Assembly (NCBI RefSeq): GCF_026625865.1
Contig: NZ_CP113067.1
Coordinates: 3,038,001 to 3,102,000, forward strand
Length of the DNA stretch: 64,000 nt
Origin: Microbacterium sp. SL75
GTDB taxonomy: Bacteria; Actinomycetota; Actinomycetes; Actinomycetales; Microbacteriaceae
Direction: 5' to 3'
Part shown: positions 19,980 to 29,298 of the stretch, in pieces
Layout of the letters: every line of letters begins with the position of its first letter
Numbering within the stretch: the stretch's first letter is position 1
Notes under the pieces: generated by a model
Told to the model about the DNA's origin: nothing
What the model saw: only the letters and a program-made list of their open reading frames with translations
The model's database searches: none
Translations under genes and position numbers: made by a program

Positions 19980-22316
19980 GTGCCCGCACCCGCCTCTCGC
20001 GTGCGCCGCGATCTCCAGGGCCTCCGGGCGATCGCCGTCTTGGCGGTCGTTGCCACGCACCTCACGGGCTGGCCCCGGGGCGGCTTCGTCGGCGTCGACG
20101 TGTTCTTCGTCCTGTCGGGTTTCCTCGTCACCGGCATCCTGTTGTCCGACCTGGAGAACGAGGGGACGCTGCGGCTCGGGGCCTTCTTCGCACGCCGCGT
20201 GAAGCGCCTCCTGCCCGCCGCGCTCGCCGTCCTCGCGGCCGTGGTCGGGGCGGCATTCATGATCTTCTCGCCCGTACGAGCGGAAAGCATCCTCTTTGAC
20301 GCCCTGTCCGCGGTGGGTCTCGTGTCGAACTGGCACTTCGGCCTCGCTGGTCGCGACTACTTCGCCGTCTCGGACGTCTCGCCGCTCCAGCACTTCTGGT
20401 CGCTCTCCGTCGAGGAGCAGTTCTCGGTGGCGTGGCCTTTCCTCGTGCTGCTCGCGGTCGCCACGCTGCCGGTCGCGGCGCGACGCGCGCGGCCGGGCCG
20501 CGTTGCCGTGGGCCTGCTCGCGGGAGCCGTCGTCGTGGCCTCCGGAGTCGCTGCCCTCCTCCAGACGCCCGCCGATCCGAGCCTGGCCTACTTCTCGACC
20601 GTGACACGAGCCGGTGAGCTCGCCACGGGTGCGGTGATCGCCGCCGCCGCTCCCGTGCTCGCGCGCATCCCGGCAGCCGCTCGCGGATCCCTCGCCTGGA
20701 TCGGGGTGGCCGTGATCACGGCGGCGTTTTTCTTCATCGATCCCGGGGCGCCTTTCCCCGCGCCCGTCGCCGCGCTCCCCGTACTCGGCGCGGCGCTCGT
20801 GATCGGCGCAGGCATCGGCGGCGACCCGCGTCACCGCCACCTCTTCGTCCTCACCAACCCGCTCGCCGTGACGATCGGTGACCTCTCGTACTCGCTGTAC
20901 CTCTGGCACCTGCCCGTGATCGTCTTCGCCGGAGTTCTGCTGGCTCCCGGACCGGCCGCGACAGCGATCACGGTCCTCGCCATGCTCGTCCTGACGGTCG
21001 CGACCTACCTCGGCATCGAGCAGCCGCTCCATCGCGCACCCTGGGCGACCCGCGGCCCCGTGGAACAGCCGAAACCCGCCGCACCCACCCCGTCGAAACC
21101 CGTACCCGCCGAGCGTCGGTCGAGCGCACTCGCCTCGCGACCCGCCGGGTACGTCCCCGGCAAGAGGTACTACCCCGGATCTCGCTCCACGAGCGCCGTT
21201 GTGCCCGAGCTAGCGGTGGCGACCGCTTCGGCACCCCGCCTGCCGGATGGAGACGAACGGATGCCGGTACCCCCGGCATCCATCGACGCCGGCACCGCAC
21301 CCCCGTGGGCCGCTTGGCGCGCCCGCTTCGCCCCACGCGTGGCGATGGCCGGGGCCACGCTCGCCATCGGCGCCGGAGCGACGGCGCTCGCGGTGATGCT
21401 GGCGTACGGCGCTCCGCCCCTCCCGGGACTACCGGCCGCGGTGCCTGCCCCGGTCGATGTCGCCGCCGAAGCCGGAGACGCGCTCAGTGTGTTGCAGGGC
21501 GAGCTCGCCGCCGCGAGCACCGCCACCTCCTGGCCCGAGCTGCACCCCTCCCTCGACGAGGCGCAGCGCGCTTCGTCGTCGGCGAACCGCGCTCACGACT
21601 GCTTCACCCCGGGCGTGCCCCTCGACGCCGGGCGGTGCACCTGGGGGTCCGCCGACGCACCGCGGCACCTGTACCTCGTGGGCGACTCGAGCGCCATGGC
21701 GTACGCCCCCGCCTTCGCAAAGCTCGCCGACGACAGCGGGGGAGCGTGGCGTGTGACCACGGTCGGGATGTACGGATGCCGCTTCACCGACGTCCTGGTC
21801 GAGAGCCGCGATCCGTCGGTCATGGCCGCGTGCGGGCAGCGCAAGGCCGACGTCGCGGCGATGGTCGGCGCCTCACCCGCCGACCTGCTCGTGGTGTCGA
21901 ACGCGTTCACCCTGGGCCGCTCGGTCGACGGGCGGGATCTGGATGCCGGCGAGTTGGTCTCGGCCATCGCGTCCGAGGTTACGGGGTGGGCTCCCGCGGG
22001 CCACACGGTGTACTTGGCGCCCCCGCCGCACGGAGTCGATCTCGGGCGGTGCGTGTCGCCGCTCACGGGCCCCTCGTCGTGTCTCGCGGGCATCGACGAC
22101 GTGTGGATGCAGATGCAGACGGCGACCGAGGCCCGCGCGGCGCTCACCGGCGACCTCGCGATCAGCGCTCTGCCCTTCAGCTGCTGGCAGGGAGTGTGTC
22201 CCGCCTTCGCGGGAGACACGCCGGTGCGCTATGACGACACCCACATCACGCCGGCGTTCGCGGAACGGCTGGCGCCGATCCTGCGCGGCGCCCTCGCGGA
22301 ACGGGGTCTGTACTGA
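19980..22316 (+). CDS. Acyltransferase with C-terminal SGNH domain (OafA/YrhL type)
   Basis: 778 residues. The N-terminal acyltransferase-3 domain (RRDLQGLRAIAVLAVVATHL; GGFVGVDVFFVLSGFLVTGIL; SLSVEEQFSVAWPFL) spans about ten membrane helices. After a Pro-rich linker and one more helix comes an extracytoplasmic SGNH-like domain: GDSSAMAYAPAFAKLADD holds the nucleophile Ser and DDTHITPAF the Asp/His pair. Such proteins O-acylate cell-surface glycans. GTG 19980 follows GAGAGGA; the N-terminal extension of the frame is not conserved-looking. Confidence 0.88.
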   Translation: MPAPASRVRRDLQGLRAIAVLAVVATHLTGWPRGGFVGVDVFFVLSGFLVTGILLSDLENEGTLRLGAFFARRVKRLLPAALAVLAAVVGAAFMIFSPVRAESILFDALSAVGLVSNWHFGLAGRDYFAVSDVSPLQHFWSLSVEEQFSVAWPFLVLLAVATLPVAARRARPGRVAVGLLAGAVVVASGVAALLQTPADPSLAYFSTVTRAGELATGAVIAAAAPVLARIPAAARGSLAWIGVAVITAAFFFIDPGAPFPAPVAALPVLGAALVIGAGIGGDPRHRHLFVLTNPLAVTIGDLSYSLYLWHLPVIVFAGVLLAPGPAATAITVLAMLVLTVATYLGIEQPLHRAPWATRGPVEQPKPAAPTPSKPVPAERRSSALASRPAGYVPGKRYYPGSRSTSAVVPELAVATASAPRLPDGDERMPVPPASIDAGTAPPWAAWRARFAPRVAMAGATLAIGAGATALAVMLAYGAPPLPGLPAAVPAPVDVAAEAGDALSVLQGELAAASTATSWPELHPSLDEAQRASSSANRAHDCFTPGVPLDAGRCTWGSADAPRHLYLVGDSSAMAYAPAFAKLADDSGGAWRVTTVGMYGCRFTDVLVESRDPSVMAACGQRKADVAAMVGASPADLLVVSNAFTLGRSVDGRDLDAGELVSAIASEVTGWAPAGHTVYLAPPPHGVDLGRCVSPLTGPSSCLAGIDDVWMQMQTATEARAALTGDLAISALPFSCWQGVCPAFAGDTPVRYDDTHITPAFAERLAPILRGALAERGLY

Positions 22317-22360
22317 CGGGTACGGGCCCGAACCCCCGGCGAGCCTGCGAGGCTGGGGGA

Positions 22361-23293
22361 GTGACCTCGCCTCCCGCTGCCGCTTCGTACGACCTCGACG
22401 CCCTGCGGTCCCGCCTGCTGCCCGAACGCAGGGGGCGAATCGACGACAGCATCCCGCAGCTCGCCGACGCCCATCCCGACCTCTGCGCCCTCGCCCTCGC
22501 CCTCCCCGACGGTTCGGTGCACGCGAGCCGACAGGCCGATGTCTCGTTCAGCGTGCAGTCCGCGGTCAAGCCGTTCCTGTTCGCTCTGGCGCTCGTCGAC
22601 TCCGAGGGGGCGGCCCTCGATCGCGTCGGCATCGAACCCACCGGCGAGTCGTTCGACGCCATCAAGCTCGAGAGCGGCACGGGCCGACCGCCGAACCCCA
22701 TGGTCAACGCTGGCGCACTGCTGACCGCCTCGCTCGTCGCCGGAACGAACGCCGAGGCGCGCAGCGCCCGCATCGCGCGGGGGCTCGCGGCGTTCGCGGG
22801 ACGCGAGCTCGAGGTCGACGAAGACGTGGCCCACAACGAACACCTCCTCGGTGACCGTAATCACGCCCTGGCCCACCTGATGCGCGCGGAGGGCACCCTC
22901 GAGCCCTCGGCCGACGACGCGGTCGCCGTCTACGCCCGAGCCTGCGCGACGTTGGTGGATGCCGAGACCCTGGCCGTCATGGGGGCGACGCTCGCGCTCG
23001 GGGGGATCAATCCCCGGACGGGGGAACGGGTCGTGCCCGAGCGGGTCGCGCGAGACGTCATCTCGGTGATGGCGACCTGCGGGGTCTACGACGGCTCGGG
23101 CCGGTGGATGCGCGCGGTCGGCATTCCGGCCAAGTCGAGTGTCTCCGGCGCGATCGTGCTGTCCTCACCCGGCCGTCTCGGCGCGGCCGTGGTGAGTCCA
23201 CCGCTCGACGAACAGGGCACGAGCGTCCGCGGCTGCCTCGCGAGCGAAGCCCTGAGCGAAGACCTCGCGCTGCATTCTTTCTCGTCGCGCTGA
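22361..23293 (+). CDS. glsA: Glutaminase A
   Basis: 310-residue serine-dependent glutaminase (beta-lactamase-like fold) converting glutamine to glutamate and ammonia. The SxxK nucleophile motif is S67-A-V-K70 within SVQSAVKPF; the substrate loop GRPPNPMVNAGAL and the later VMATCGVYDGSGRW with GIPAKSSVSGAI are characteristic. GTG start 45 bases after the acyltransferase stop. Confidence 0.94.
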   Translation: MTSPPAAASYDLDALRSRLLPERRGRIDDSIPQLADAHPDLCALALALPDGSVHASRQADVSFSVQSAVKPFLFALALVDSEGAALDRVGIEPTGESFDAIKLESGTGRPPNPMVNAGALLTASLVAGTNAEARSARIARGLAAFAGRELEVDEDVAHNEHLLGDRNHALAHLMRAEGTLEPSADDAVAVYARACATLVDAETLAVMGATLALGGINPRTGERVVPERVARDVISVMATCGVYDGSGRWMRAVGIPAKSSVSGAIVLSSPGRLGAAVVSPPLDEQGTSVRGCLASEALSEDLALHSFSSR

Positions 23294-23348
23294 CGACACC
23301 CGATGCACCCTGCACGGCGTCTCCGCCCGATCGGCCTAGGCTGACGCC

Positions 23349-23966
23349 ATGGGGGCACGGGGGATCTATGTCGCGACCACCATCCGCGCGACGCTCGACG
23401 AGGTCTGGACGGCGACGCAGGAGCCGTCGCAGCACGTGAGATGGGACGTCCGCTTCTCGCGGATCACACCCACGACGAGCACGGGGGACGGCGCCGCTCG
23501 GTTCGTCTACGAACGACGGACGCCCGTGCACACCGTCCGCGGTGACGGCATCAGCATCGGCGAGACGTCGCGACCCGATGGCACCCGCACCTCCGCGCTG
23601 CGCTTCACCACCCAGGACAGGCTGTCACCGCTTCGCGACGGTCGCGGCTATTGGCGCTACGAGCCGGTCGACGACGGCATCCGCTTCTCGACCGGATACG
23701 ACTACGAGGCCGGGTGGGGCCCCCTCGACGTGATCGTGCGTCCCCTGGTCGGCTGGGCGACCGCGTGGAGCTTCGACCGCCTGCGCATCTGGCTCGAAAC
23801 CGGCGTCGAGCCGGAACGGTGGTCGATCCGGCACGCCATCGCCTTCTGGCGGACGGACCGCCCCCGCGCCTCGCGCTGCGAGCGAATCCCCCCGCATCGA
23901 CGGCGCGCCCTCGACGACGCCCCCGCCACGCTTGCGACGCTGCCCGCACCGGGAGCGAACCGATGA
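23349..23966 (+). CDS. SRPBCC-family protein
   Basis: 205 residues beginning GIYVATTIRATLDEVWTATQ, the typical start of START/Bet v1-like polyketide cyclase/dehydrase folds, with alternating strands and a long C-terminal helix. No ligand can be named. It overlaps the DUF4166 gene by four bases (ATGA), implying a joint function. Confidence 0.75.
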   Translation: MGARGIYVATTIRATLDEVWTATQEPSQHVRWDVRFSRITPTTSTGDGAARFVYERRTPVHTVRGDGISIGETSRPDGTRTSALRFTTQDRLSPLRDGRGYWRYEPVDDGIRFSTGYDYEAGWGPLDVIVRPLVGWATAWSFDRLRIWLETGVEPERWSIRHAIAFWRTDRPRASRCERIPPHRRRALDDAPATLATLPAPGANR

Positions 23967-24631
23967 CGTCGATCTTCGCGCAGGCGATGGGCTCCGATTT
24001 CGACCGCCTGCACCCGATGATGCAGCGACGCTTCGGCGTCGGCCTCGACGAGGGCCAGGCGTGCGTCGGTCGCGGTGTCATGAGCGAGATCCGGCGCGGG
24101 CCCTGGTGGACCGTACCGTTTCTCCAGATCGGCAAACTGCGGAACATCCTCGTGCCGACGGTGGGAGAGAACGTCCCCTTCACCATCTGGAACAGCCCGT
24201 ACCTCGACCCTTTCGGCCGAGAGACGGTCACCTTCGTGCGGGAGTACGAGGTGAGAGGTCGGCCCGCCCGGTTCGACGCGACGATGATCCTCTACGACGG
24301 CCGCGTGATCGACTACCTCGGCACGCACCAGCATCTCGCGGTCGACCTCGACCTGAGCGTCGACGACGAGGGCGGCCTGCTCCTGCGGTCGGGGGAGCAG
24401 CGCTTCTACGAGGGACCGGTCGGGTTCCGTTTCCCCCAGCTCTTCAGCGGCCGGGCCACCCTCCGCGAACGCTTCGACGACGGCGACGGTCGTTTCCACG
24501 TCGACCTGCGCGTCGACAACGACCGTTTCGGCTTCCTCTTCGGCTACCGCGGAAGCTTCACCTGCGAGTGGATGCCGGCCTCCGGCGCCCCGTCGCACGT
24601 CTTCCCCCGCCGACATGAATCCCGCGTCTGA
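23963..24631 (+). CDS. DUF4166 domain-containing protein
   Basis: 222 residues: IFAQAMGSDFDRLHPMMQRR at the start, and VGENVPFTIWNSPYLDPFGRETVTFVREYEV in the middle, match the DUF4166 pattern, whose function is unknown. It is translationally coupled to the SRPBCC protein; in other genomes DUF4166 occurs next to, or fused with, saccharopine-dehydrogenase-like or SRPBCC partners. Confidence 0.75.
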   Translation: MTSIFAQAMGSDFDRLHPMMQRRFGVGLDEGQACVGRGVMSEIRRGPWWTVPFLQIGKLRNILVPTVGENVPFTIWNSPYLDPFGRETVTFVREYEVRGRPARFDATMILYDGRVIDYLGTHQHLAVDLDLSVDDEGGLLLRSGEQRFYEGPVGFRFPQLFSGRATLRERFDDGDGRFHVDLRVDNDRFGFLFGYRGSFTCEWMPASGAPSHVFPRRHESRV

Positions 24632-24701
24632 AACCACCCGAACGAGGGTGTGAGAACATCGGCGCAGTGTCGCCGGATCGGCATTTCCGAAGGAGCCCCC
24701 C

Positions 24702-25076
24702 ATGCAGCCAGTCGTGCGTCGTCGCGCGTCGCGCACCGTCACCGTCGGCGTTGTCGCCGCCCTCGCCGCCACCCTCACCGGGTGCGGACAGGGGACGAAC
24801 GTCTCGGACGACTACGCCCAGATCTGCCGAGACAACTCCACCGAGAAGCGCTTGCCCGACGACGATTGCAACAACCACGGCGGAAGCGCCCACTGGTACT
24901 ACCTGCCGCTCGGCTCGAGCAGCCGAACGGTACCCGCCGTGGGGCAGCCGGCGACCGGCGGCTCCGACAGCATCCCGTCGGGGAAGACCGCTGCCCGCGG
25001 CATCTCGAGCGATGGCGACAGCGTCTCGCGCGGTGGTTTCGGCGGATCGGGCTCCGACGGAAGCCACGGCAGCTGA
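24702..25076 (+). CDS. Small lipoprotein linked to glutathionylspermidine synthase-like gene
   Basis: 124 residues. The lipoprotein signal peptide has basic RRRASRTVTVG, a hydrophobic core and lipobox LTGC. The mature part has two cysteines close together (QICRDN, DDCNNHGG) and HWYYLPLGSSS, then a Ser/Gly-rich tail ending GGSGSDGSHGS. AAGGAG precedes the ATG. The last base of its stop codon is the first base of the next start. Similar small exported proteins precede YgiB/YjfC-type genes in other bacteria; function unknown. Confidence 0.75.
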   Translation: MQPVVRRRASRTVTVGVVAALAATLTGCGQGTNVSDDYAQICRDNSTEKRLPDDDCNNHGGSAHWYYLPLGSSSRTVPAVGQPATGGSDSIPSGKTAARGISSDGDSVSRGGFGGSGSDGSHGS

Positions 25077-26380
25077 TGCGGCGCATTGAGCTCGACCCGC
25101 GGCCCGACTGGCAGCGCACTATCAAGCAGTCCGGCCTCATCTACTCGCACTCCGTCCGCGACGACGGAACGGCGGTGGAGTACTGGAACGACGGCGCTGC
25201 GTACGTCTTCACGCTCCCGGAGGTCGAAGAACTCGAGAAGCAAACCGAAGAGCTGCATCGCATGAGTCTCGAGGCGGCCAAGTACATGGCATCCGGTGCA
25301 CTCGGTCACCTGGGGCTCAGCCCGAAAGCGTTCGAGCTCGCCCAGTGGTCGCTCGAGCAGAACGAACCCGACGTCTACGCCCGCTTCGACCTCGCCTACG
25401 CCAGCGACGGCTCACCCGTGAAGATGCTCGAGTACAACGGCGACACCCCCACCGGTCTGATCGAGGCGTCGGTCACCCAGTGGTTCTGGTTGCAGGATCG
25501 GATCAACAGCGGAGTCCTCCCTGCCGACACCGACCAGTGGAACGGCCTGCACGAGGCCCTGGTGGAGCGCTGGCGGACCCTGTTGCACCGCTCGTTGAAC
25601 GAGGGGGAGGGCGGACGCCTCTTCGTCGCCCACTCGGATGCCGACACCTACGGCGAGGACTGGGACACCGTCGCCTACATGCGCGACGTCGCCGGAGAAG
25701 CCGGATGGGAGCACACCGGCATCGAGATGAAGGAGATCGGCTGGCACCACGGCGCGCGGCAGTTCGTCGGCGTTCCCGAGCCGTGGGGCTCCTCGCGCAG
25801 CATCGCGGCGCTTCCCGGTGACACCCCGGGCACGCAGTACCCCGTCATCCGCAACCTCTTCAAGCTCTACCCCTGGGAGGACCTCGTCTCGGGAGAGGAT
25901 CGCGTCGTCGGCGACCAGGAGTTCGGCGCGCTGCTCATTGCGGGTCGCGGACTCTTCGGCCGCTGGTACGAACCGGCGTGGAAGATGTTCCTCTCGAACA
26001 AGCTCCTGCTCGTCGCCCTCTGGCGATTGTTCCCCGGCCACCCCAACCTACTGCCGGCCTACGCCGACGGCCCGAACGGCATGACCGACTTCGTCGTCAA
26101 ACCCGTCTTCGGTCGAGAAGGCGACGGCATCCAGGTGCACCGCAGTGACGGCAGCATCACTTCGAACGGCCATGAGTACCGGCGCGAGGGCATAGGCCGG
26201 GAGCGCGTGTGGCAGGAGTACCACGAGCTCCCCGATTTCCCCGGGAAGAACGGCAGCAACCACCCCGTGCTCGGCTCATGGGTGATCGACCAGGAAGCGT
26301 TCGGCGTCGGCATCCGCGAATCCGACGGACCGATCACGGACTACTTCTGTCGCTTCGCGCCGAACATCATCGAGAGCTGA
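25076..26380 (+). CDS. Glutathionylspermidine synthase family ATP-grasp protein (YjfC/YgiC type)
   Basis: 434-residue ATP-grasp ligase related to the C-terminal synthetase domain of Gss. It contains YARFDLAYASDGSPVKMLEYNGDTPTGL, where substrate and metal residues reside, and KPVFGREGDGIQV near the end. The amidase domain of true Gss is absent, and actinobacteria make mycothiol rather than glutathione, so the real substrate is probably another peptide or polyamine. Coupled (TGATG) to the lipoprotein. Confidence 0.88.
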   Translation: MRRIELDPRPDWQRTIKQSGLIYSHSVRDDGTAVEYWNDGAAYVFTLPEVEELEKQTEELHRMSLEAAKYMASGALGHLGLSPKAFELAQWSLEQNEPDVYARFDLAYASDGSPVKMLEYNGDTPTGLIEASVTQWFWLQDRINSGVLPADTDQWNGLHEALVERWRTLLHRSLNEGEGGRLFVAHSDADTYGEDWDTVAYMRDVAGEAGWEHTGIEMKEIGWHHGARQFVGVPEPWGSSRSIAALPGDTPGTQYPVIRNLFKLYPWEDLVSGEDRVVGDQEFGALLIAGRGLFGRWYEPAWKMFLSNKLLLVALWRLFPGHPNLLPAYADGPNGMTDFVVKPVFGREGDGIQVHRSDGSITSNGHEYRREGIGRERVWQEYHELPDFPGKNGSNHPVLGSWVIDQEAFGVGIRESDGPITDYFCRFAPNIIES

Positions 26381-26404
26381 CGGCGCCGCCCCGCGGCTGG
26401 CCGT

Positions 26405-26971
26405 TCACGCGTCGATGTCGTCGACACCCGGCATCCACGAGATACCAGGCTTGCCCCACTTGCGCTTCTTCGCGATCTTCGCCGCCACCCGACCGTCTTC
26501 CTCGTCGAGACGATCCACATACAGGATGCCGTCGAGGTGATCGAACTCGTGCTGCAGGATGCGCGCGCGCCAACCCGTGACCTCGATACGGACCGCGTGG
26601 CCGTCGAGATCGGTGCCGGTGAGCAGTGCCGCATCGGACCGGCGCAACGGAAAGCGCTCGCCGGGGAACGAGAGGCACCCCTCGCTCTCTTCGTCGGGGT
26701 CGGGGTAGCCGGGTTCCATCGGGCGAATCCACAGCTCGGGGTTGATCACGACGCCGCGCCAGGGCTGCCCCTCGTCGTCTTCGTACGTGTACGTGAAGAT
26801 GCGCAGTCCCACCCCGACCTGCGGAGCCGCAAGGCCCACACCGGGAGCGGCGTCCATCGTCTCGAACATGTCGGCAACGAGGGTGCGCACCTCATCGGTG
26901 ATCTCGTCGACGCGGGCAGCGGGAGCGTGCAGCACGGGATCACCCATGATGCGAATCGGGAGTACGGCCAC
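26405..26971 (-). CDS. def: Peptide deformylase
   Basis: 188-residue metalloenzyme removing the N-formyl group from new proteins. All three motifs are present: GVGLAAPQVG, EGCLSFPGE (metal-binding Cys) and QHEFDHLDG (two metal-binding His and catalytic Glu). Convergent with the ATP-grasp gene and divergent from the DMT transporter. Confidence 0.96.
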   Translation of the reverse strand: MAVLPIRIMGDPVLHAPAARVDEITDEVRTLVADMFETMDAAPGVGLAAPQVGVGLRIFTYTYEDDEGQPWRGVVINPELWIRPMEPGYPDPDEESEGCLSFPGERFPLRRSDAALLTGTDLDGHAVRIEVTGWRARILQHEFDHLDGILYVDRLDEEDGRVAAKIAKKRKWGKPGISWMPGVDDIDA

Positions 26972-27012
26972 GTCACCAGCCTATCCAGGGGGCGGCGGGC
27001 TATCGTCGGAGG

Positions 27013-27975
27013 GTGATCCCGCTCGATGCCACCCTCAGCGACGGAATCGACCAGCTCGTCGGTGTGTTCCGCGATCCCCGTATCCTCCTCGGCATCCCGC
27101 TGGCCCTGCTCGGTGCGGTGTTCATGTCGTTCGGAGCGCAGTATCAGCACCGCGGAGTGCAGAAGGTCGAGCGCCTCTCGGGCAAGACCACCGGTGGCCT
27201 CTCGCGCAAGCAGCTCACGTCCCTGTTGACGCGTCCCTCGTGGGTTGCGGGCACGGTCATGCTGGGCCTGGCGATCGTGTGCCAGCTCTCGGCGCTGTCG
27301 GTGGCCCCGCTGATCCTCGTGCAGCCGCTCGGCGCCATCGCCCTCGTCATCACGACGGTGCTGAACGCCCGCGTCTCGGGACAGAAGCCGACGCGGCAGT
27401 CGCTCATCGCGATCGCACTGTGCGTGGGCGGCATCTTCATCTTCGTGACGATCGCGGCGTTCTTCGCCACCGAGCACGTGGTCACCGAGCGCGAGCTGTG
27501 GATCATCCTCGGTATCCTGGCCGTCGTCGTCATCGTCTTCGGCGTGTTCTGGGTGCTCGTACGCCGGCGCGCTCAGGCGTTGTTCTACATCATGGCCGCG
27601 GGCGTGATCTACGGTTTCGTCGCGACGCTCGCCAAGGTCGTCATCAGCCGCGCGCAGGCCGGCAACTTCGAGTGGCTGACGATGCTGTGCCTGGTAGCGC
27701 TGCTCGCCGCCGTCGCCGTGGGCGCCTACTTCGTGCAGACGGCGTACTCGGTCGGCCCGCCCGACCTCGTCATCGCGGGCCTCACCGTGATCGACCCGAT
27801 CGTGGCCGTGTTGATCGGTCTGCTGGTGCTCGGCGAGGCGTCGACGGCCCCCGCATGGGCGCTCATCGGCTTCGTCATCGCCGGCGCGATCGCGACCTGG
27901 GGCGTGATCCAGTTGACCAAGCACCACCCTCAGGTGACGGCGGACGGGAAGCTGGCGAAGCCTCGGGTGCAGTGA
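27013..27975 (+). CDS. DMT-superfamily membrane transporter
   Basis: 320 residues with about nine hydrophobic helices, including GIPLALLGAVFMSFGAQYQH, ALSVAPLILVQPLGAIALVI and a C-terminal SVGPPDLVIAGLTVIDPIVA. This matches actinobacterial DMT proteins related to the NIPA/EamA group. Substrate unknown. GTG start at 27013. The 95 bases after the stop contain no gene. Confidence 0.82.
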   Translation: MIPLDATLSDGIDQLVGVFRDPRILLGIPLALLGAVFMSFGAQYQHRGVQKVERLSGKTTGGLSRKQLTSLLTRPSWVAGTVMLGLAIVCQLSALSVAPLILVQPLGAIALVITTVLNARVSGQKPTRQSLIAIALCVGGIFIFVTIAAFFATEHVVTERELWIILGILAVVVIVFGVFWVLVRRRAQALFYIMAAGVIYGFVATLAKVVISRAQAGNFEWLTMLCLVALLAAVAVGAYFVQTAYSVGPPDLVIAGLTVIDPIVAVLIGLLVLGEASTAPAWALIGFVIAGAIATWGVIQLTKHHPQVTADGKLAKPRVQ

Positions 27976-28070
27976 GGGCGTCTTTGTCTAGGCCTCACGG
28001 CGGCCCCGTCGTCGGTGAGACCCGCCGTGGAGGAGGCCGCACCGCCTGAGTGCCGATGTGCTCGCGCGAT

Positions 28071-28544
28071 TCACCCTCTGGCGTAGGAAGTCCCTCCCTC
28101 CGCAACCAACGTCAAGAAATCCCCGTCGAGAGACTTGTGAAGCCCTCGATCGGCGGCCTCGTTGTCAAACGAGACACCTGGACCCGCTTGATCGTCGGCG
28201 TAGAGGCGGAGACTCGTGATCTTCATGTCCCCTGCATTATCGGCCGTCACCTCGAGAACGCGCGTCTGGGGGCCGATTCTCACTTCGGCACCAGCGGAGT
28301 CGAGACCTTCAGGAGACACACGCACACTGACGGTAAGGCTCCCCGCCGAGCAAGGCGTGCTGACCACCTCTACACCCTCGATGCCTTCTCCAGCTGACTC
28401 AAGCGCTGCAGACGGGCGATTCGCCTTCTCCTCCGCGCTCAGCCCGCCGGTACACGACGTTAGGCACAATGCCGGGGCACCTGCCGCGGTAACGAGGCCG
28501 ACAGCGCCCTCCCTCAGGGCGCGACCGCCGCGCGATGGGCTCAC
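28071..28544 (-). CDS. Lipoprotein, second of a tandem pair (candidate immunity protein)
   Basis: 157 residues from GTG 28544, which shares a base with the upstream stop (TAGTG). A short basic n-region and a hydrophobic core end in a lipobox-like LTSC. The mature part (LTVSVRVSPEGLDSAGAEVR, then AGDMKITSLRLYADDQ) parallels the neighbouring lipoprotein (LTVTVTLEDS, AENMRVGAAGFYAQD), so the two look like diverged tandem paralogues. Last gene of the six-gene operon. No known family recognised; the immunity role is inferred from context. Confidence 0.68.
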   Translation of the reverse strand: MSPSRGGRALREGAVGLVTAAGAPALCLTSCTGGLSAEEKANRPSAALESAGEGIEGVEVVSTPCSAGSLTVSVRVSPEGLDSAGAEVRIGPQTRVLEVTADNAGDMKITSLRLYADDQAGPGVSFDNEAADRGLHKSLDGDFLTLVAEGGTSYARG

Positions 28545-28999
28545 TACTTCGACAACTGCTCGAGCTTCGCGCCCGACAGAGAGAGCGAGCGTCCACGGAC
28601 GGCGTCGCCGATTCCCAAGTCGGTAGCGGCCGTCACCATCGAGACATCGACGCCGTCGGCATCTTGCGCATAGAAACCTGCAGCTCCGACGCGCATATTC
28701 TCAGCACCGCGCGCCATCACCCCGAGGATGGGGCCAAGCGTCTGAGCGGACACGCTGAGCCCCGGCTCGATCACGCTATCTTCGAGCGTCACGGTGACGG
28801 TCAGATCCCCTGAAAACGAATCCTGATACGACACCTCCGCTTGAGATACCCCGAGCCCTCCGCTCTCTAGTTCTGCCGCCAACTGAGCTGCTCGCTCGTC
28901 TTGAGTGGGCCCGCCCATCGAGAAACAGCCCGCGAGCGTCATCGCTGCCGCTGCGACCGCCATTGTCGAGATGACACGTCCGGTGAATCGCGTACTCAT
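28544..28999 (-). CDS. Lipoprotein, first of a tandem pair (candidate immunity protein)
   Basis: 151 residues. The signal peptide (RFTGRVISTMAVAAAAMTLAGC) ends in a clear lipobox LAGC. The mature domain begins with a helix rich in Ala and Glu (DERAAQLAAELES) and continues with beta-rich sequence. It shares layout and motifs with the lipoprotein that follows. Start ATG overlaps the stop of the small helical protein gene; a longer frame upstream is not supported. Function unknown; probably a membrane-anchored partner or protector against the hydrolase encoded upstream. Confidence 0.72.
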   Translation of the reverse strand: MSTRFTGRVISTMAVAAAAMTLAGCFSMGGPTQDERAAQLAAELESGGLGVSQAEVSYQDSFSGDLTVTVTLEDSVIEPGLSVSAQTLGPILGVMARGAENMRVGAAGFYAQDADGVDVSMVTAATDLGIGDAVRGRSLSLSGAKLEQLSK

Positions 29000-29298
29000 G
29001 AGCCGAGAGCCCTCGCGCCTGCGAGGTCGCAGGTGTCGTAGACGTCGGCAAGCTTCCGGATCACGGCGGCATTGCGAGCCAGCCGCTCTCTGCGGGTATC
29101 CGTTTCGGCGAGGACTCGGGCGCTGGAAGCAATCGCAGCCTCCGATGCTTCGCCACTTGTCGTCGCGCGCAGTGACTCGATCGCCTTCTTCAGGTCGGCG
29201 GAGGTCTGCTCCAGTTCTGTCGCCTGGGCCTCCAGTCGCGCAGCCTGATCCAAGAGAGGACCCAGACGGACATCGAGACGAGATGACACCGCCATCAC
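28996..29298 (-). CDS. Small helical coiled-coil protein (WXG100-like size)
   Basis: 100 residues, almost entirely predicted helix with heptad-like spacing (LDQAARLEAQATELEQTSAD, LKKAIESLRA), a break at TTSGEAS, then a second helix (RVLAETDTRRERLARNAAVI). Size and helix-turn-helix hairpin shape suit WXG100/ESX-type secretion partners, but the W-x-G turn is absent. It overlaps both neighbours by a few bases. Confidence 0.65.
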   Translation of the reverse strand: MMAVSSRLDVRLGPLLDQAARLEAQATELEQTSADLKKAIESLRATTSGEASEAAIASSARVLAETDTRRERLARNAAVIRKLADVYDTCDLAGARALGS

